A program made the position numbers and the translations under genes. The notes below the pieces were generated by a model. It was given only the letters and a program-made list of their open reading frames with translations. It ran no database searches and had not been told where the DNA came from. Of a DNA stretch of 42,375 bases, positions 24,303-32,807 are shown in pieces. The number at the start of each line of letters is the position of its first letter. Positions within the stretch are counted from its first letter, which is position 1. The stretch comes from Calothrix sp. MO_167.B12 (GTDB taxonomy: Bacteria > Cyanobacteriota > Cyanobacteriia > Cyanobacteriales > Nostocaceae): the NCBI GenBank assembly GCA_030066045.1, contig JASJCJ010000048.1, positions 1 through 42,375 on the forward strand, given 5' to 3'.

Positions 24303-25916
24303 ATGCGGATAATGATGATTCAGCCCAATTATCATTCGGGTGGGGCGGAAATTGCTGGAAATTGGCCCCCTAGTTGGGTTCCCTATGTAGGTGGAGCATT
24401 AAAAACAGCCGGTTTTGATAATATCCGTTTTGTGGATGCCATGACGGATTATATTCCCGATGATGTCTTAAAGGAAATTATTGCCAAAAATCAGCCGGAT
24501 GTGGTGCTGGCGACAGCAATTACACCCATGATTTATCAATCCCAAAAAACCCTACAAATGGTGAGAGAGGTATGTCCCCAAGCCAAAACAATTATGGGTG
24601 GCATTCATCCTACCTATATGTATAATGAAGTACTACACGAAGCCCCTTGGGTAGATTATATTATTCGGGGAGAAGGAGAAGAGATTACAGTTAATTTACT
24701 ACAAGCGATCGCTAATGGTACAGATGTAGCAGAACGCCGTAATATTCTCGGTATTGCTTTTCTAGAAGATGGGAAAGTAGTAGCTACACCACCCCAACCA
24801 CCCATTGCAGATTTAGATCAGCTCACCCCAGACTGGAGTTTATTAGATTGGAAGAAATATATTTATACCCCCCTCAATGTACGGGTAGCTGTCCCTAGTT
24901 ATTCCCGAGGATGTCCATTTACCTGTCGTTTTTGTTCTCAGTGGAAATTCTGGCGTAAATATCGTTCCTGTAGCCCTAAGCGGTTTGTGGATGAAATTGA
25001 AACCCTAGTCAAAGAACATCAAGTAGGCTTTTTCATTTTAGCCGATGAAGAACCAACCATTAATAAACCCAAATTCATGGCACTATGTCAAGAATTAATT
25101 GATCGCAACTTAAATGTGCATTGGGGAATCAATACCCGAGTCACAGATATTTTACGGGATGAGCAAGACTTACCATTTTATCGCCAAGCAGGGTTAGTAC
25201 ATGTATCTTTAGGTACAGAAGCCGCAGCCCAGTTAAAATTAAATCTATTCCGCAAAGAAACCACCATCGAACAGAATAAACACGCAGTCCAACTGTTAAA
25301 ACAAAACGGTATCCTGGCAGAAGCTCAATTTATCATGGGCTTAGAAAACGAAACCCCACAAACCATCGAAGAAACCTATAAAATGGCACTGGATTGGAAT
25401 CCAGACATGGTAAATTGGAATATGTTCACACCTTGGCCATTTTCTGAATTATTTGAAGACTTAGGCGATCGCGTAGAAGTGAGAGACTATTCCCAGTATA
25501 ACTTTGTGACTCCAATTATGAAACCGGAAGCAATGGAGAGGGAAGAAGTCCTTAAGGGAGTATTGCGGAACTATGCCCGGTTTTATCTGCGTAAAAGTAT
25601 TGAGTATTGGTTTGAAAAAGATACCTTCAAACGCAAGTATTTATTGGGTTGTTTAAAAGCATTTGCCCTCACCACCCTCAACAAGCGATTCTATAACTTA
25701 AAACGGGTCAAGTATAAGGGCTTGAGTACCAAAATTGAACTAGGCTTTGATGAATCAAAAATTCTCACCCGCGAACAAATAGCCCAACTCAAACAAGAAC
25801 GTCCCGAACTGGCTGCGGATGTCAATTTCACTGGTAATATTTCCGCCTGTGGTGCCCCCAATGATTTGCCAGAATATGTTGAAGGAGAGGAGGATGCACC
25901 AACAATGAAAATATAG
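24303..25916 (+). CDS. bchE: BchE-type oxygen-independent Mg-protoporphyrin IX monomethyl ester cyclase
   Basis: BchE is a cobalamin- and radical-SAM-dependent enzyme that forms the isocyclic ring of chlorophyll without oxygen. The 537-residue protein starts at ATG 24303 after AGGAGACAAATT. A longer frame from 24201 would read through a hairpin repeat and is rejected. The N-terminal B12-like domain closely follows purple-bacterial BchE (NYHSGGAEIAGNWPP, VLATAITPMIYQSQKTL, GGIHPTYMY). The cluster motif is CPFTCRFC. Family size is about 540-580. Cyanobacteria normally use oxygen-dependent AcsF/ChlA; grouping with ho and hemN supports a low-oxygen role. HIP1 sites are present. Confidence 0.93.
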   Translation: MRIMMIQPNYHSGGAEIAGNWPPSWVPYVGGALKTAGFDNIRFVDAMTDYIPDDVLKEIIAKNQPDVVLATAITPMIYQSQKTLQMVREVCPQAKTIMGGIHPTYMYNEVLHEAPWVDYIIRGEGEEITVNLLQAIANGTDVAERRNILGIAFLEDGKVVATPPQPPIADLDQLTPDWSLLDWKKYIYTPLNVRVAVPSYSRGCPFTCRFCSQWKFWRKYRSCSPKRFVDEIETLVKEHQVGFFILADEEPTINKPKFMALCQELIDRNLNVHWGINTRVTDILRDEQDLPFYRQAGLVHVSLGTEAAAQLKLNLFRKETTIEQNKHAVQLLKQNGILAEAQFIMGLENETPQTIEETYKMALDWNPDMVNWNMFTPWPFSELFEDLGDRVEVRDYSQYNFVTPIMKPEAMEREEVLKGVLRNYARFYLRKSIEYWFEKDTFKRKYLLGCLKAFALTTLNKRFYNLKRVKYKGLSTKIELGFDESKILTREQIAQLKQERPELAADVNFTGNISACGAPNDLPEYVEGEEDAPTMKI

Positions 25917-26570
25917 GGACGACAGAGTGAGCGAAAAAGACTGTGGATAAAAAGTAATAAGTAATAAGTATTTTGGCTTGACCACACATTTTTTCGTTCA
26001 CCCGGGACGGCAGAAGACATTGAAGCAATCTCAAAAATACAAAAAACGGCGTTGCTTCCTTTGCGGGATGATTGTCTTTTCTCTCTCTATCAAAAAATCC
26101 TTTCTTTGCGTCCTTTGCGTCTTTGTGGTTCATTACTTCATCCCTCTATTGTGCAACGCCCAAAAAACTAAAGTTCCCGTAGGGGCACGGCATCAGTCAG
26201 ATGATTTCATATGTGAAAATATTTATCAACGCCGTGCCCTTTCTTCGCGAATATTCGCCCATGAATTCCAGAAACCCGGTTTCTCAGTATTATGTTCGTT
26301 AATTAGGGCTTGCAGCAAAAAGTCTTTTGCTGGGGGTAGGGAACTCTTAACAGGGAACAGTTTCAGCCTTATTTTTTCCAATTTTTTGAACTCCAATAAA
26401 TTGGAAATGCAAGATTTTTAAGCCTTATATCCCTATTGTCTTGCACTTTTTTGGATAAAAATAGCCTGAAAAGCTTACAGTATAGGAGTTTTAAAGTTAT
26501 TCAGCAGACCCTAATTACTTATAATTCCTGCTTGACTCACCCCACATGATATTATTACCGAATTAATATT
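25917..26570. other. Spacer with low-complexity repeats
   Basis: No gene is supported. The stretch has AGTAATA heptamers (25953-25972), sequence related to the GCAAAG/CTTTGCG repeats seen elsewhere (about 26100-26135) and a palindrome-like GGGGCACGGC…GCCGTGCCC pair (about 26183-26241). Several short frames cross it but have no recognisable features. Confidence 0.5.
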
Positions 26571-27359
26571 CTAGATATTAATACTCTGAGGAATTCTGGA
26601 AGGGAGTAGATATTCATAACTAGGCTCGACTCGATTGCGTCGAGTGATTTCTGTTTCAATTTTGTCTAGATTCTTTTTAAATTTCCCTAAAGCTGTTTTT
26701 ACAGGGGGGTTTTGGAAGTGATTACCCTCGTAATAACCCAATTTTGTATAGTAAACAGAACCAAGTAAATATAACAAGTTCAATTGTTCTTGTGCCTGTT
26801 CTAGGGGTGGGAGTAACTTGAGGTACTCTTGTTCGCCAACTTCACCTTTGAGAATAGAGGCTGGCTGATAACCAGCTAGGGGAACAGCTGGCGCGTAGCT
26901 CATTATATCTTTTTGGGGAAAATTAACTGCTGCATGTTGGGCACTAGCCGTAAAAATAATTAGGATAGTAGCATCAATTAGGTAATCTAAAGTCTGTATC
27001 TGTCCATCTTTTTCACCGAAATCATGAACTCGTGCGCCATTATAAGCTCCAGCTTCAGTTGCCCAATTCTGAAGGGGTTTGTCCTTTTGCACATCTCTGT
27101 CGTTGTTATAGTAGATGTGTAAATAATCCGACACCTATTGATGAATTGCATCCCAAATATCAAGCGCGTCATCACGGTAAGGATATACAGGAAGCTTGTC
27201 CTTATCATCTACCCCACGCTTTTTCAGTTGCTTTGGTAGCATCGCTTCATTGAAACTATAGTTTTGCAAATCAGCTTCTACTAAAGTCCGAGAATTATCA
27301 ATTGTTGCTGAGAGTAATTGATCTATACCACTTAACCGACAAGTAGTGGAAACCGCTAT
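26571..27359 (-). pseudogene. Lipoxygenase C-terminal part with in-frame TAG
   Basis: Lipoxygenases insert oxygen into polyunsaturated fatty acids. The minus-strand frame reads SGIDQLLSATIDNS, KKRGVDDKDKLPVYPYRDDA, WDAIHQ, then TAG (27135-27137), then VSDYLHIYYNN. It continues to FTASAQHAAVNFPQ and the terminal SINI. The TAG falls where relatives have tryptophan (TGG), so one G-to-A change explains it. The third His and the Asn (HxxxN) and the C-terminal Ile iron ligands remain; the upstream HxxxxH pair is absent. Upstream is a heptamer repeat and a MITE. It is a truncated, inactive gene unless TAG is read through and the rest lies elsewhere. Confidence 0.85.
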
Positions 27360-27360
27360 A

Positions 27361-27626
27361 TTACTTATTACTTATTACTTATTACTTATTACTCCCGGTT
27401 CGCCCATTTAAAATCGAGTTAGGAAAAATGCAGAACTAAATAATCAAGGTTTTAGCGTTTGATTTAGATTGTGAGTGCAAGGACGCTTATTAATTTTGCC
27501 TCCAAATGCCACCAACAAAAAACCTGATTGACTCCAAACCCCTATTCTCTCGTTATTTATCAATTTCTCTAACTTCAAAAAAAATGGGCGAACCGTGCGT
27601 TATTACTTATTACTTATTACTTACTT
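27361..27626. repeat. ATTACTT heptamer tracts flanking the MITE
   Basis: ATTACTT repeats lie at 27361-27392 and again at 27600-27626, on either side of the 200-bp inverted-repeat element. The period is 7 bp, as in other STRRs here. The MITE may have inserted into one longer tract. Confidence 0.65.
27396..27595. mobile_element. 200-bp MITE with CGGTTCGCCCATTT termini
   Basis: The left end CGGTTCGCCCATTT (27396-27409) and right end AAATGGGCGAACCG (27582-27595) are perfect 14-bp inverses. The similarity extends inward (GAGTTAGGAAAAATG versus GAAGTTAGAGAAATTG). The interior has no coding frame. It is probably mobilised by a transposase elsewhere. No clear target duplication is visible in the repetitive flanks. 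Confidence 0.75.
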
Positions 27627-27861
27627 AGCTAACCGCAAACTCATGGCACAAGATGTTGGGGAAGTGCATCAATTGGAGTACTGATGCACAGGTGATGCAC
27701 CGGAGTTATGCGTGTATGAATAAGTTAGCTCATGATTCATTTTTAGGGATGCAGGGTAATAGTCTCAAGGTGTTAATACACCACTGGGTATAGTACGTGG
27801 GGGGTTAGACACCTGAAGGGTTTGATATTATGTCTCTTGAGAAACATAATATTGCACACCG
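27627..27861. other. Spacer without recognisable gene
   Basis: The stretch contains direct GTGCATCA/GATGCAC motifs around 27665-27700 and a short TATTATGTCTC…GAGAAACATAATA inverted repeat (about 27828-27852). No coding region is supported. Confidence 0.4.
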
Positions 27862-28215
27862 TGACATACTCCCACACTCACCGCTTGCGGTGAGTGTGGG
27901 CTTCTCAGCGACTCCCGGTATCCCGTCGGACATTAACTGAGCTTTGCTTAGACTGCACGAGATGCCCCTCCGCGCAGTTGAACAATACAAAAAAGTTCAC
28001 TCCTTGTACTGTCAGAGTTTTACCTACCCACAGAAAGCGACACCGAATTGTCTGTTACTGGATAGAACCCCATACTCTGAGTTTTCAAGGTTCTGTCAAA
28101 AAGATGACCAGCATTTTCGGCTTTGCCATCTATACCCTATTGTACAAAAGTCTCGGACTCGGCTTTCATCTGTTCCGCCTCACTACGTGTAGGCAGGAGG
28201 CTTCCCGCCGAGAGA
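27862..28215 (-). mobile_element. IS605-type right end without tnpB
   Basis: On the minus strand the end reads GAAGCCCACACTCACCGC, AA, GCGGTGAGTGTGGG, AGTATGTCAC. The stem is perfect over 14 bp (27871-27900). The GGGAGTATGTCAC closure is the same type as at the tnpB element. The upstream 300 bp (to about 28215) are GC-richer than the flanks and look structured, but they encode no TnpB motifs. It is a remnant or an orphan guide-like RNA. Confidence 0.45.
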
Positions 28216-28235
28216 GCTAAAAATATAATCAACCT

Positions 28236-29015
28236 TTAAATTGCTAAAGCTCGCTTTTCTAATGGGACTTCAAACCTCTGCCATGATTGTGGTTCTATGA
28301 CTTGAGTAGAAATATTTTTCTCCTGCAGCAATGAGCGAAATTCATCAATACTTCCTACAGCTTTCAGTAAAGATACTAACAAACCTTCAAAAATAACATC
28401 GCCACCAGCAGCCGTAGAGAGCATCACCTGGGGTTGTAAGAGTTGAGCAACTTCTAAAGCCTTTTCCCTACCACGAATAAATGGTCCCAGCAGGGGTAGA
28501 GCCAAATCAATTAAAGGAGTGATAATTACATCTACAGGGGCAAACTCTTTTAAGGATGGAGAATGATAGCCGTGGGGTTCGTAGTAAAGGGTAAAACCAC
28601 TTGCCAATTCCTTGAGAAGATATCCATTTTCTACTAAAGTTGGACCAATGGGAGAGCCGGGAGTGGCAGTAATTTCCACAGATTTATCCCAGGAGAAGGT
28701 TTCCCCGTGAGCTAGGGTTGTTACTTGGGTATAGCCTAGCCCCTTGACTACCTTCGCCGCATTTGCAGAAGCAACAACAGGTATGGAGCGATCTAATTTT
28801 TTTAAGGTGGGTGGGTGAGCGTGGTCTTCCAAACCCTGAGATAATAAAATCAAATCGATATTCTCTGGGATTGGGCGTTCCTGGGAACGAGAACCCTTGA
28901 AAAACCAATCTGAGTTGGCAAAGGTTAAAGGTCCAACCAGCCAAGGATCGAGTAGGATTTTCTTACTACCGATTTCGATTAACCAGCTATTACTGTCTAG
29001 GTAAGTTAAATACAT
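28236..29015 (-). CDS. Metallo-beta-lactamase-fold protein with degenerate metal site
   Basis: The 259-residue protein resembles UlaG-like metallo-beta-lactamase-fold hydrolases: YLDSNSWLIEIGSKKILLDP at the N-terminus, then LILLSQGLEDHAHPPTLKKL, and later YYEPHGYHS. The usual HxHxDH motif reads QGLEDH, so the first two histidines are replaced and only Asp-His is kept. Similar replacements (SQGLDDH) are, as I recall, normal in this cyanobacterial/plant subgroup, so it is probably not decay. The substrate is unknown. ATG 29015 has no strong ribosome-binding site. Confidence 0.82.
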   Translation of the reverse strand: MYLTYLDSNSWLIEIGSKKILLDPWLVGPLTFANSDWFFKGSRSQERPIPENIDLILLSQGLEDHAHPPTLKKLDRSIPVVASANAAKVVKGLGYTQVTTLAHGETFSWDKSVEITATPGSPIGPTLVENGYLLKELASGFTLYYEPHGYHSPSLKEFAPVDVIITPLIDLALPLLGPFIRGREKALEVAQLLQPQVMLSTAAGGDVIFEGLLVSLLKAVGSIDEFRSLLQEKNISTQVIEPQSWQRFEVPLEKRALAI

Positions 29016-29098
29016 AACGTTTTATGAAGACGATCTCTATCTTCATTGTGACATCATGGGATATCCAAGATAATGCTGTTGTCTTGAGATATAGCAAT

Positions 29099-29213
29099 AC
29101 TGGTCTATCGCATTAATTCTGATGGGCAGCTGTAGTGCGGGCAGCGTTCGACTGAGCTCACGCCGAAGTCTTGCCCGCTTCTTTACAGCAGGGAGCGAGA
29201 CGCTCCCACTACA
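29099..29213. mobile_element. MITE family A, copy C (right end lost)
   Basis: The left end ACTGGTCTATCGCATTAATT and both inner hairpins match copy A. The GCGGGCA…TGCCCGC hairpin contains the same 25-bp insert as copy B. The right terminus is missing, and the sequence passes straight into a decayed gene. Confidence 0.6.
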
Positions 29214-29587
29214 ATTGTCAATTTTACCCGGTGGAGGAAGGGCATAAAATTTTGCTGGCGAAGTCGCCGAAGGATGACCCTAGGGTCATATATCGTCAGG
29301 AAGTAGAACGCCGTGCTCAAGGAACTCAGGGTAATTTGTCTGTCATTGCCTTGAGAATTTTGGAATTGAAGCGCGATGAGTTAAATATATCTCAGTCACA
29401 GGGATGAAGATGTAGCACAGATTGAAAAACCAATTCTGGATAATAAAGAAGTAGAATATCAAAAAAACTCCGACAGCAACAGGACATCAAGAATCGACGA
29501 CAACGAAAGCAACAACAAGAAACCCAGAGACCATTGTTTCAAAATTCGGTTTCATTTGGCAAAAACTCCCAATTTCCATTACCGTAA
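29214..29587 (+). pseudogene. Unrecognised decayed gene, two frameshifts
   Basis: Three frames read in succession like one protein. The first is VEEGHKILLAKSPKDDPRVI…GNLSVIALRILELKRDELN (to about 29385). The second is YLSHRDEDVAQIEKPILDNK…EVEYQ (to about 29460). After a run of A's the third is KKLRQQQDIKNRRQRKQQQE…SQFPLP, with stop at 29585-29587. The 5' end is replaced by MITE A copy C. I do not recognise the family. The continuity of charged, helical sequence across frames is the evidence for decay. Confidence 0.45.
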
Positions 29588-29714
29588 ATCACAATCTCAA
29601 TATCTAACCCCGCTAAAATATAAATCTCTCCCTTAAAGTTATCGAAACAAAATAACAAGTTCAGAACCTACTGATTCTACTTACTCTCAAATTAACCGCT
29701 TTTTTGTCATTCCA

Positions 29715-29825
29715 CCTCGGAATTCATTCCGAGGCTCATAAACAAAGTCTACTGAAGTAGACCAAAAATATTTTCTAGTCGTCTTCAGACGACTTCACCT
29801 ATGAGCCTGGGATTTTAATCCTAGG
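29715..29825 (-). terminator. Multi-branched palindrome cluster at the 3' end of fadE
   Basis: Four palindromes lie in a row: CCTCGGAAT-TC-ATTCCGAGG (29715-29734), GTCTACTGAAGTAGAC (29747-29762), AGTCGTCT-TC-AGACGACT (29777-29794) and CCTGGGATT-TT-AATCCTAGG (29806-29825). An outer pair, AGGCTCATA (29732-29740) with TATGAGCCT (29800-29808), encloses the middle two. The last palindrome overlaps the fadE stop codon. It could stabilise or end the fad transcript. Confidence 0.55.
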
Positions 29826-32253
29826 TGGGAAGAATAGCTACTTGACTCTCTCGCTGATATTCTTCCAAGGTAAACGAATCCACTTGAATCGCATCATTCC
29901 TCACCATCTCCGCCTCATAAACTAACTCCGCTTCTTCCCTACTAATCAACCCCGCTACCAAAGCTTCTGTAATTAACTGTTCCGGTCTTTTTTGTGGTAA
30001 CTTACCTGTACGAATGCTATTTTTAATCTTCTTAATAATTGGTTCTGCTTGGGATGACAGCAAGAATGCCTTCTCCATCCTTCCCAATGCTTCCTCTTCA
30101 GAGGTAGGAATATAAATACCCTGGGTGAGTCTATCTCTTTGTTCTCCCGGAGTTTGCAGAATGTGAGCAATTTTGCTACCAAGTTCATCTGTGGGTTGCG
30201 TACCAATAGGATTCATCCGCCACCACCAACCGACAATTCGCAATAATCCACCAATAACAGGTACAGACCAATTCTCACAAATTCCCTCAAAGCCTTTCTG
30301 AATCTGAGCAAAACTATACTGCATCGCCCAGTTAACAAAAGGCAAGTCCTCCTGTTGACAACCTTCCTCCTCAAATCTACGCAAGGTAGCCGTTGCCAAA
30401 TACATCCAGGAAAGAATGTCAGCAAAGCGTCCAGTAAGATTTTCCCGTCGCTTCAGAGTCCCGCCAAAGCTAAATAATGCCAAATCTGTCATCAAGGCAA
30501 AGCTTGCAGATGCCCATTCCAGTTGACGATAATATGGTGCTGTTACTCCCCCGAAAGGACGAGCTAAATAACCACGGGAAATACTGAGCAGTTCTGCCCG
30601 AAAACCATTGCGTATAGTTAAACCGAGGTGATGCCACAAAGCACTATCAAAAGCATTAATATCCCCTTGATTTAAAGCCGTAATTTCCTGATATACATAG
30701 GGATGACAGCGAATTGCACCCTGACCAAAAATCATCATGGTGCGGGTGAGAATATTTGCCCCTTCCACAGTAATAGAAATGGGAGTAGCTGTATAAATAT
30801 TCGCCAACAGGTTTCTTTCTCCCCGACAAATTCCCGCACCTCCCATGATGTCCATGCCATTATTAATAATTTGACGAGAAAGTTCCGTCAGATTGTATTT
30901 TGCGATCGCAGAAATTACCGCCGGTTGTTCTCCCTTATCCACTGCACCACAGGTATAGGTGCGTGCTGCATCCATCAGATAAGTTAAACCACCAATCCTA
31001 GCTAGAGGTTCCTCAACCCCCTCAAATTTACCAATGGGTAAACCAAACTGCCGTCTGACGATAGTATATGCCCCTGTGACTCTTGATACTAGTTTTGCTA
31101 CCCCCGTACAAGTCGCCGGGAAACTAATACCCCTACCTCCTGCCAGGGACTGCATCAACATTTTCCAACCTTCTCCAGCCTGTTCTACACCACCAATAAT
31201 CTGGTCTATGGGAACTACCACATCATGCCCTTGGGTGGGAGAATTGTAAAAAGGTACGCCCATTGGGTCATGTCTTCGTTCTAAAACTACCCCTGGTGTA
31301 TTCGTAGGAATCAAGGCACAAGTAATACCAATATCTTCCCCTTTGCCTAAGAGATTTTCCGGATCACGTAGTTTAAAAGCTAATCCTAACAGAGTTGCAA
31401 CTGCACCCAAGGTAATATAACGTTTATTCCAATTCAACCGCAAATATAGTTTGCCATCTTCCCCTTGGAATACCACTCCTTCTGACTTGATACTAGCCGC
31501 ATCCGAACCCGCATTAGGTTCTGTCAATGCAAAACAGGGAATTTCTTCTCCCCTAGCCAAACGGGGTAAATAATATTCCTTTTGCGGAACAGTTCCATAA
31601 CGCAGTAACAACTTTGCTGGACCTAGGGAATTGGGTACACTAACAGTAGCCACATGGGTAAACGAACGGGATGCTAACTTGGTCATCACCGTACTATATG
31701 CAAAATTAGAAAATCCCAAACCTCCATACTCTGGAGGAATCATCATCCCAAAAAATCGTTCCTGTTTGAGATACTCCCATACTTGGGGTGGTAAATCCTG
31801 GCGACGGTAAATTTCCCAATCACTTGCCATTTGACAAACTTGTTCCACCGGACCATCAAGAAATTCTTGTAATTCTGGTGTTACCTGGGGATAAGGTTCA
31901 CTCTTAATTCTGTCAAAATTAGGCTTACCAGAAAAGAACTCACCATCAACCCAGACATTACCGGCTTCAATGGCAGCCCTTTCCGTATCCGAAATTCTGG
32001 GTAAAACCTGAAAGTATTGTATGGCTTTAATTATAGGGGATGTGATGAGCGATCGCCTTAACATAGGTACATTGAACACTACAGCGACTACAGCAAATAT
32101 CGCCCACAGCCAAATAGGTGCATTCGCCACTGCTAACAGCACGGTACCATAGAGTGACCACACCCATAAGGGAAGTCCCAAGTAACCCAGTAATAGGAAA
32201 AGAGAAATTAGCACCAGAGTGACAATCATCGGATTTGAAAAGAATAAGTTCAT
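29821..32253 (-). CDS. fadE: FadE-type acyl-CoA dehydrogenase
   Basis: FadE catalyses the first beta-oxidation step, acyl-CoA to trans-2-enoyl-CoA, passing electrons to the membrane. The 810-residue protein matches the length of E. coli FadE (about 814). It has the same plan: two N-terminal membrane segments (MIVTLVLISLFLLLGYLGLP, LWAIFAVVAVVFNVPML), an acyl-CoA dehydrogenase core with CFALTEPNAGSDAASIKSEG and GGAGICRGERNLLANIYTAT, and a long C-terminal domain. HIP1 sites at about 30903 and 32049 suggest long residence in a cyanobacterial genome. It is the last gene of the minus-strand fadD-fadN-fadA-fadE series, 750 bp from fadA. Confidence 0.93.
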   Translation of the reverse strand: MNLFFSNPMIVTLVLISLFLLLGYLGLPLWVWSLYGTVLLAVANAPIWLWAIFAVVAVVFNVPMLRRSLITSPIIKAIQYFQVLPRISDTERAAIEAGNVWVDGEFFSGKPNFDRIKSEPYPQVTPELQEFLDGPVEQVCQMASDWEIYRRQDLPPQVWEYLKQERFFGMMIPPEYGGLGFSNFAYSTVMTKLASRSFTHVATVSVPNSLGPAKLLLRYGTVPQKEYYLPRLARGEEIPCFALTEPNAGSDAASIKSEGVVFQGEDGKLYLRLNWNKRYITLGAVATLLGLAFKLRDPENLLGKGEDIGITCALIPTNTPGVVLERRHDPMGVPFYNSPTQGHDVVVPIDQIIGGVEQAGEGWKMLMQSLAGGRGISFPATCTGVAKLVSRVTGAYTIVRRQFGLPIGKFEGVEEPLARIGGLTYLMDAARTYTCGAVDKGEQPAVISAIAKYNLTELSRQIINNGMDIMGGAGICRGERNLLANIYTATPISITVEGANILTRTMMIFGQGAIRCHPYVYQEITALNQGDINAFDSALWHHLGLTIRNGFRAELLSISRGYLARPFGGVTAPYYRQLEWASASFALMTDLALFSFGGTLKRRENLTGRFADILSWMYLATATLRRFEEEGCQQEDLPFVNWAMQYSFAQIQKGFEGICENWSVPVIGGLLRIVGWWWRMNPIGTQPTDELGSKIAHILQTPGEQRDRLTQGIYIPTSEEEALGRMEKAFLLSSQAEPIIKKIKNSIRTGKLPQKRPEQLITEALVAGLISREEAELVYEAEMVRNDAIQVDSFTLEEYQRESQVAILPT

Positions 32254-32302
32254 ATTTTTGCCCTATATAGCTAAATAAACAGATACAAATTCCGGCATCG
32301 CG

Positions 32303-32600
32303 CTACTGTTCCGTTAGGGGAATAGTTTTTCGGGGATATAACTGTTCCGTCAGGGGAATAGTTTTTCGAGAGATATAACTGTTCCGTCAGGGGAATAGTT
32401 TTTTTGAGAGATATAACTGTTCCGTCAGGGGAATAGTTTTTCGGGGATATAACTGTTCCGTTAGGGGAATATTTTTTTTGAGAGATATAACTGTTCCGTT
32501 AGGGGAATAATTTTTTCGAGGAATATAACTGTTTTGTCAGGGGAATAATTTTTTGGAAGTTCAACCGTTCCGTTATCGGAATAGTTTTTTGGGAGACAAA
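32303..32600. repeat. Tandem hairpin array 1 (8 units of 36-38 bp)
   Basis: Units start at 32305, 32341, 32378, 32416, 32452, 32490, 32528 and 32564. A typical unit is ACTGTTCC-GTCAGG-GGAATAGT followed by TTTTT and GAGAGATATA. Each folds an 8-bp stem with one G-U pair. On the plus strand each hairpin is followed by a T-run, so it resembles an intrinsic terminator for transcription antisense to the fad genes. In the fad mRNA they are plain hairpins. Confidence 0.75.
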
Positions 32601-32639
32601 CACTTTTGACTTTTGACTTCCCCCCTCGTGGGGGCGCTA

Positions 32640-32791
32640 ATATCTTGCACAAGCAAGTGTCAATACTGAATACATTCGCCTGTCAATAAACATATATTTT
32701 TATTATTAATACGTAAAAATAAGGTTTCTAAACTACGTATTGAATAAAAATATGTATTATTTTTGGGTTAATTCATGTAAGTGCAAGATGT
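32640..32791. mobile_element. Miniature element with ATATCTTGCAC termini, copy 3
   Basis: Termini ATATCTTGCAC and GTGCAAGATGTG match the elements at 514-709 and 2198-2307. An inner AATAAACATA…ATTTTTAT stretch matches copy 1. It sits between the two hairpin arrays and probably inserted into a single array. Confidence 0.6.
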
Positions 32792-32807
32792 GGGACAAAG
32801 CATTTCG

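Noticed and set aside
25691-26421. Overlapping frames of 76-147 codons
   Set aside because: They cross the bchE 3' end or low-complexity spacer repeats (GCGTCTTTGTGGTTCATT type) on both strands and show no coding character.
27805-28220. Short frames of 61-108 codons on both strands
   Set aside because: They overlap an IS605-type right end with strong RNA-like palindromes and have no recognisable protein motifs.
28236-29015. Calling the MBL-fold gene a pseudogene because of QGLEDH
   Set aside because: The frame is intact and full-length, and related cyanobacterial/plant proteins share the SQGL(E/D)DH variant as far as I recall.
32461-32652. Repetitive protein frame (LPKNYSPDKTVIF-like)
   Set aside because: It is only a translation of the hairpin array; period and sequence follow the DNA repeat, and there is no start context.
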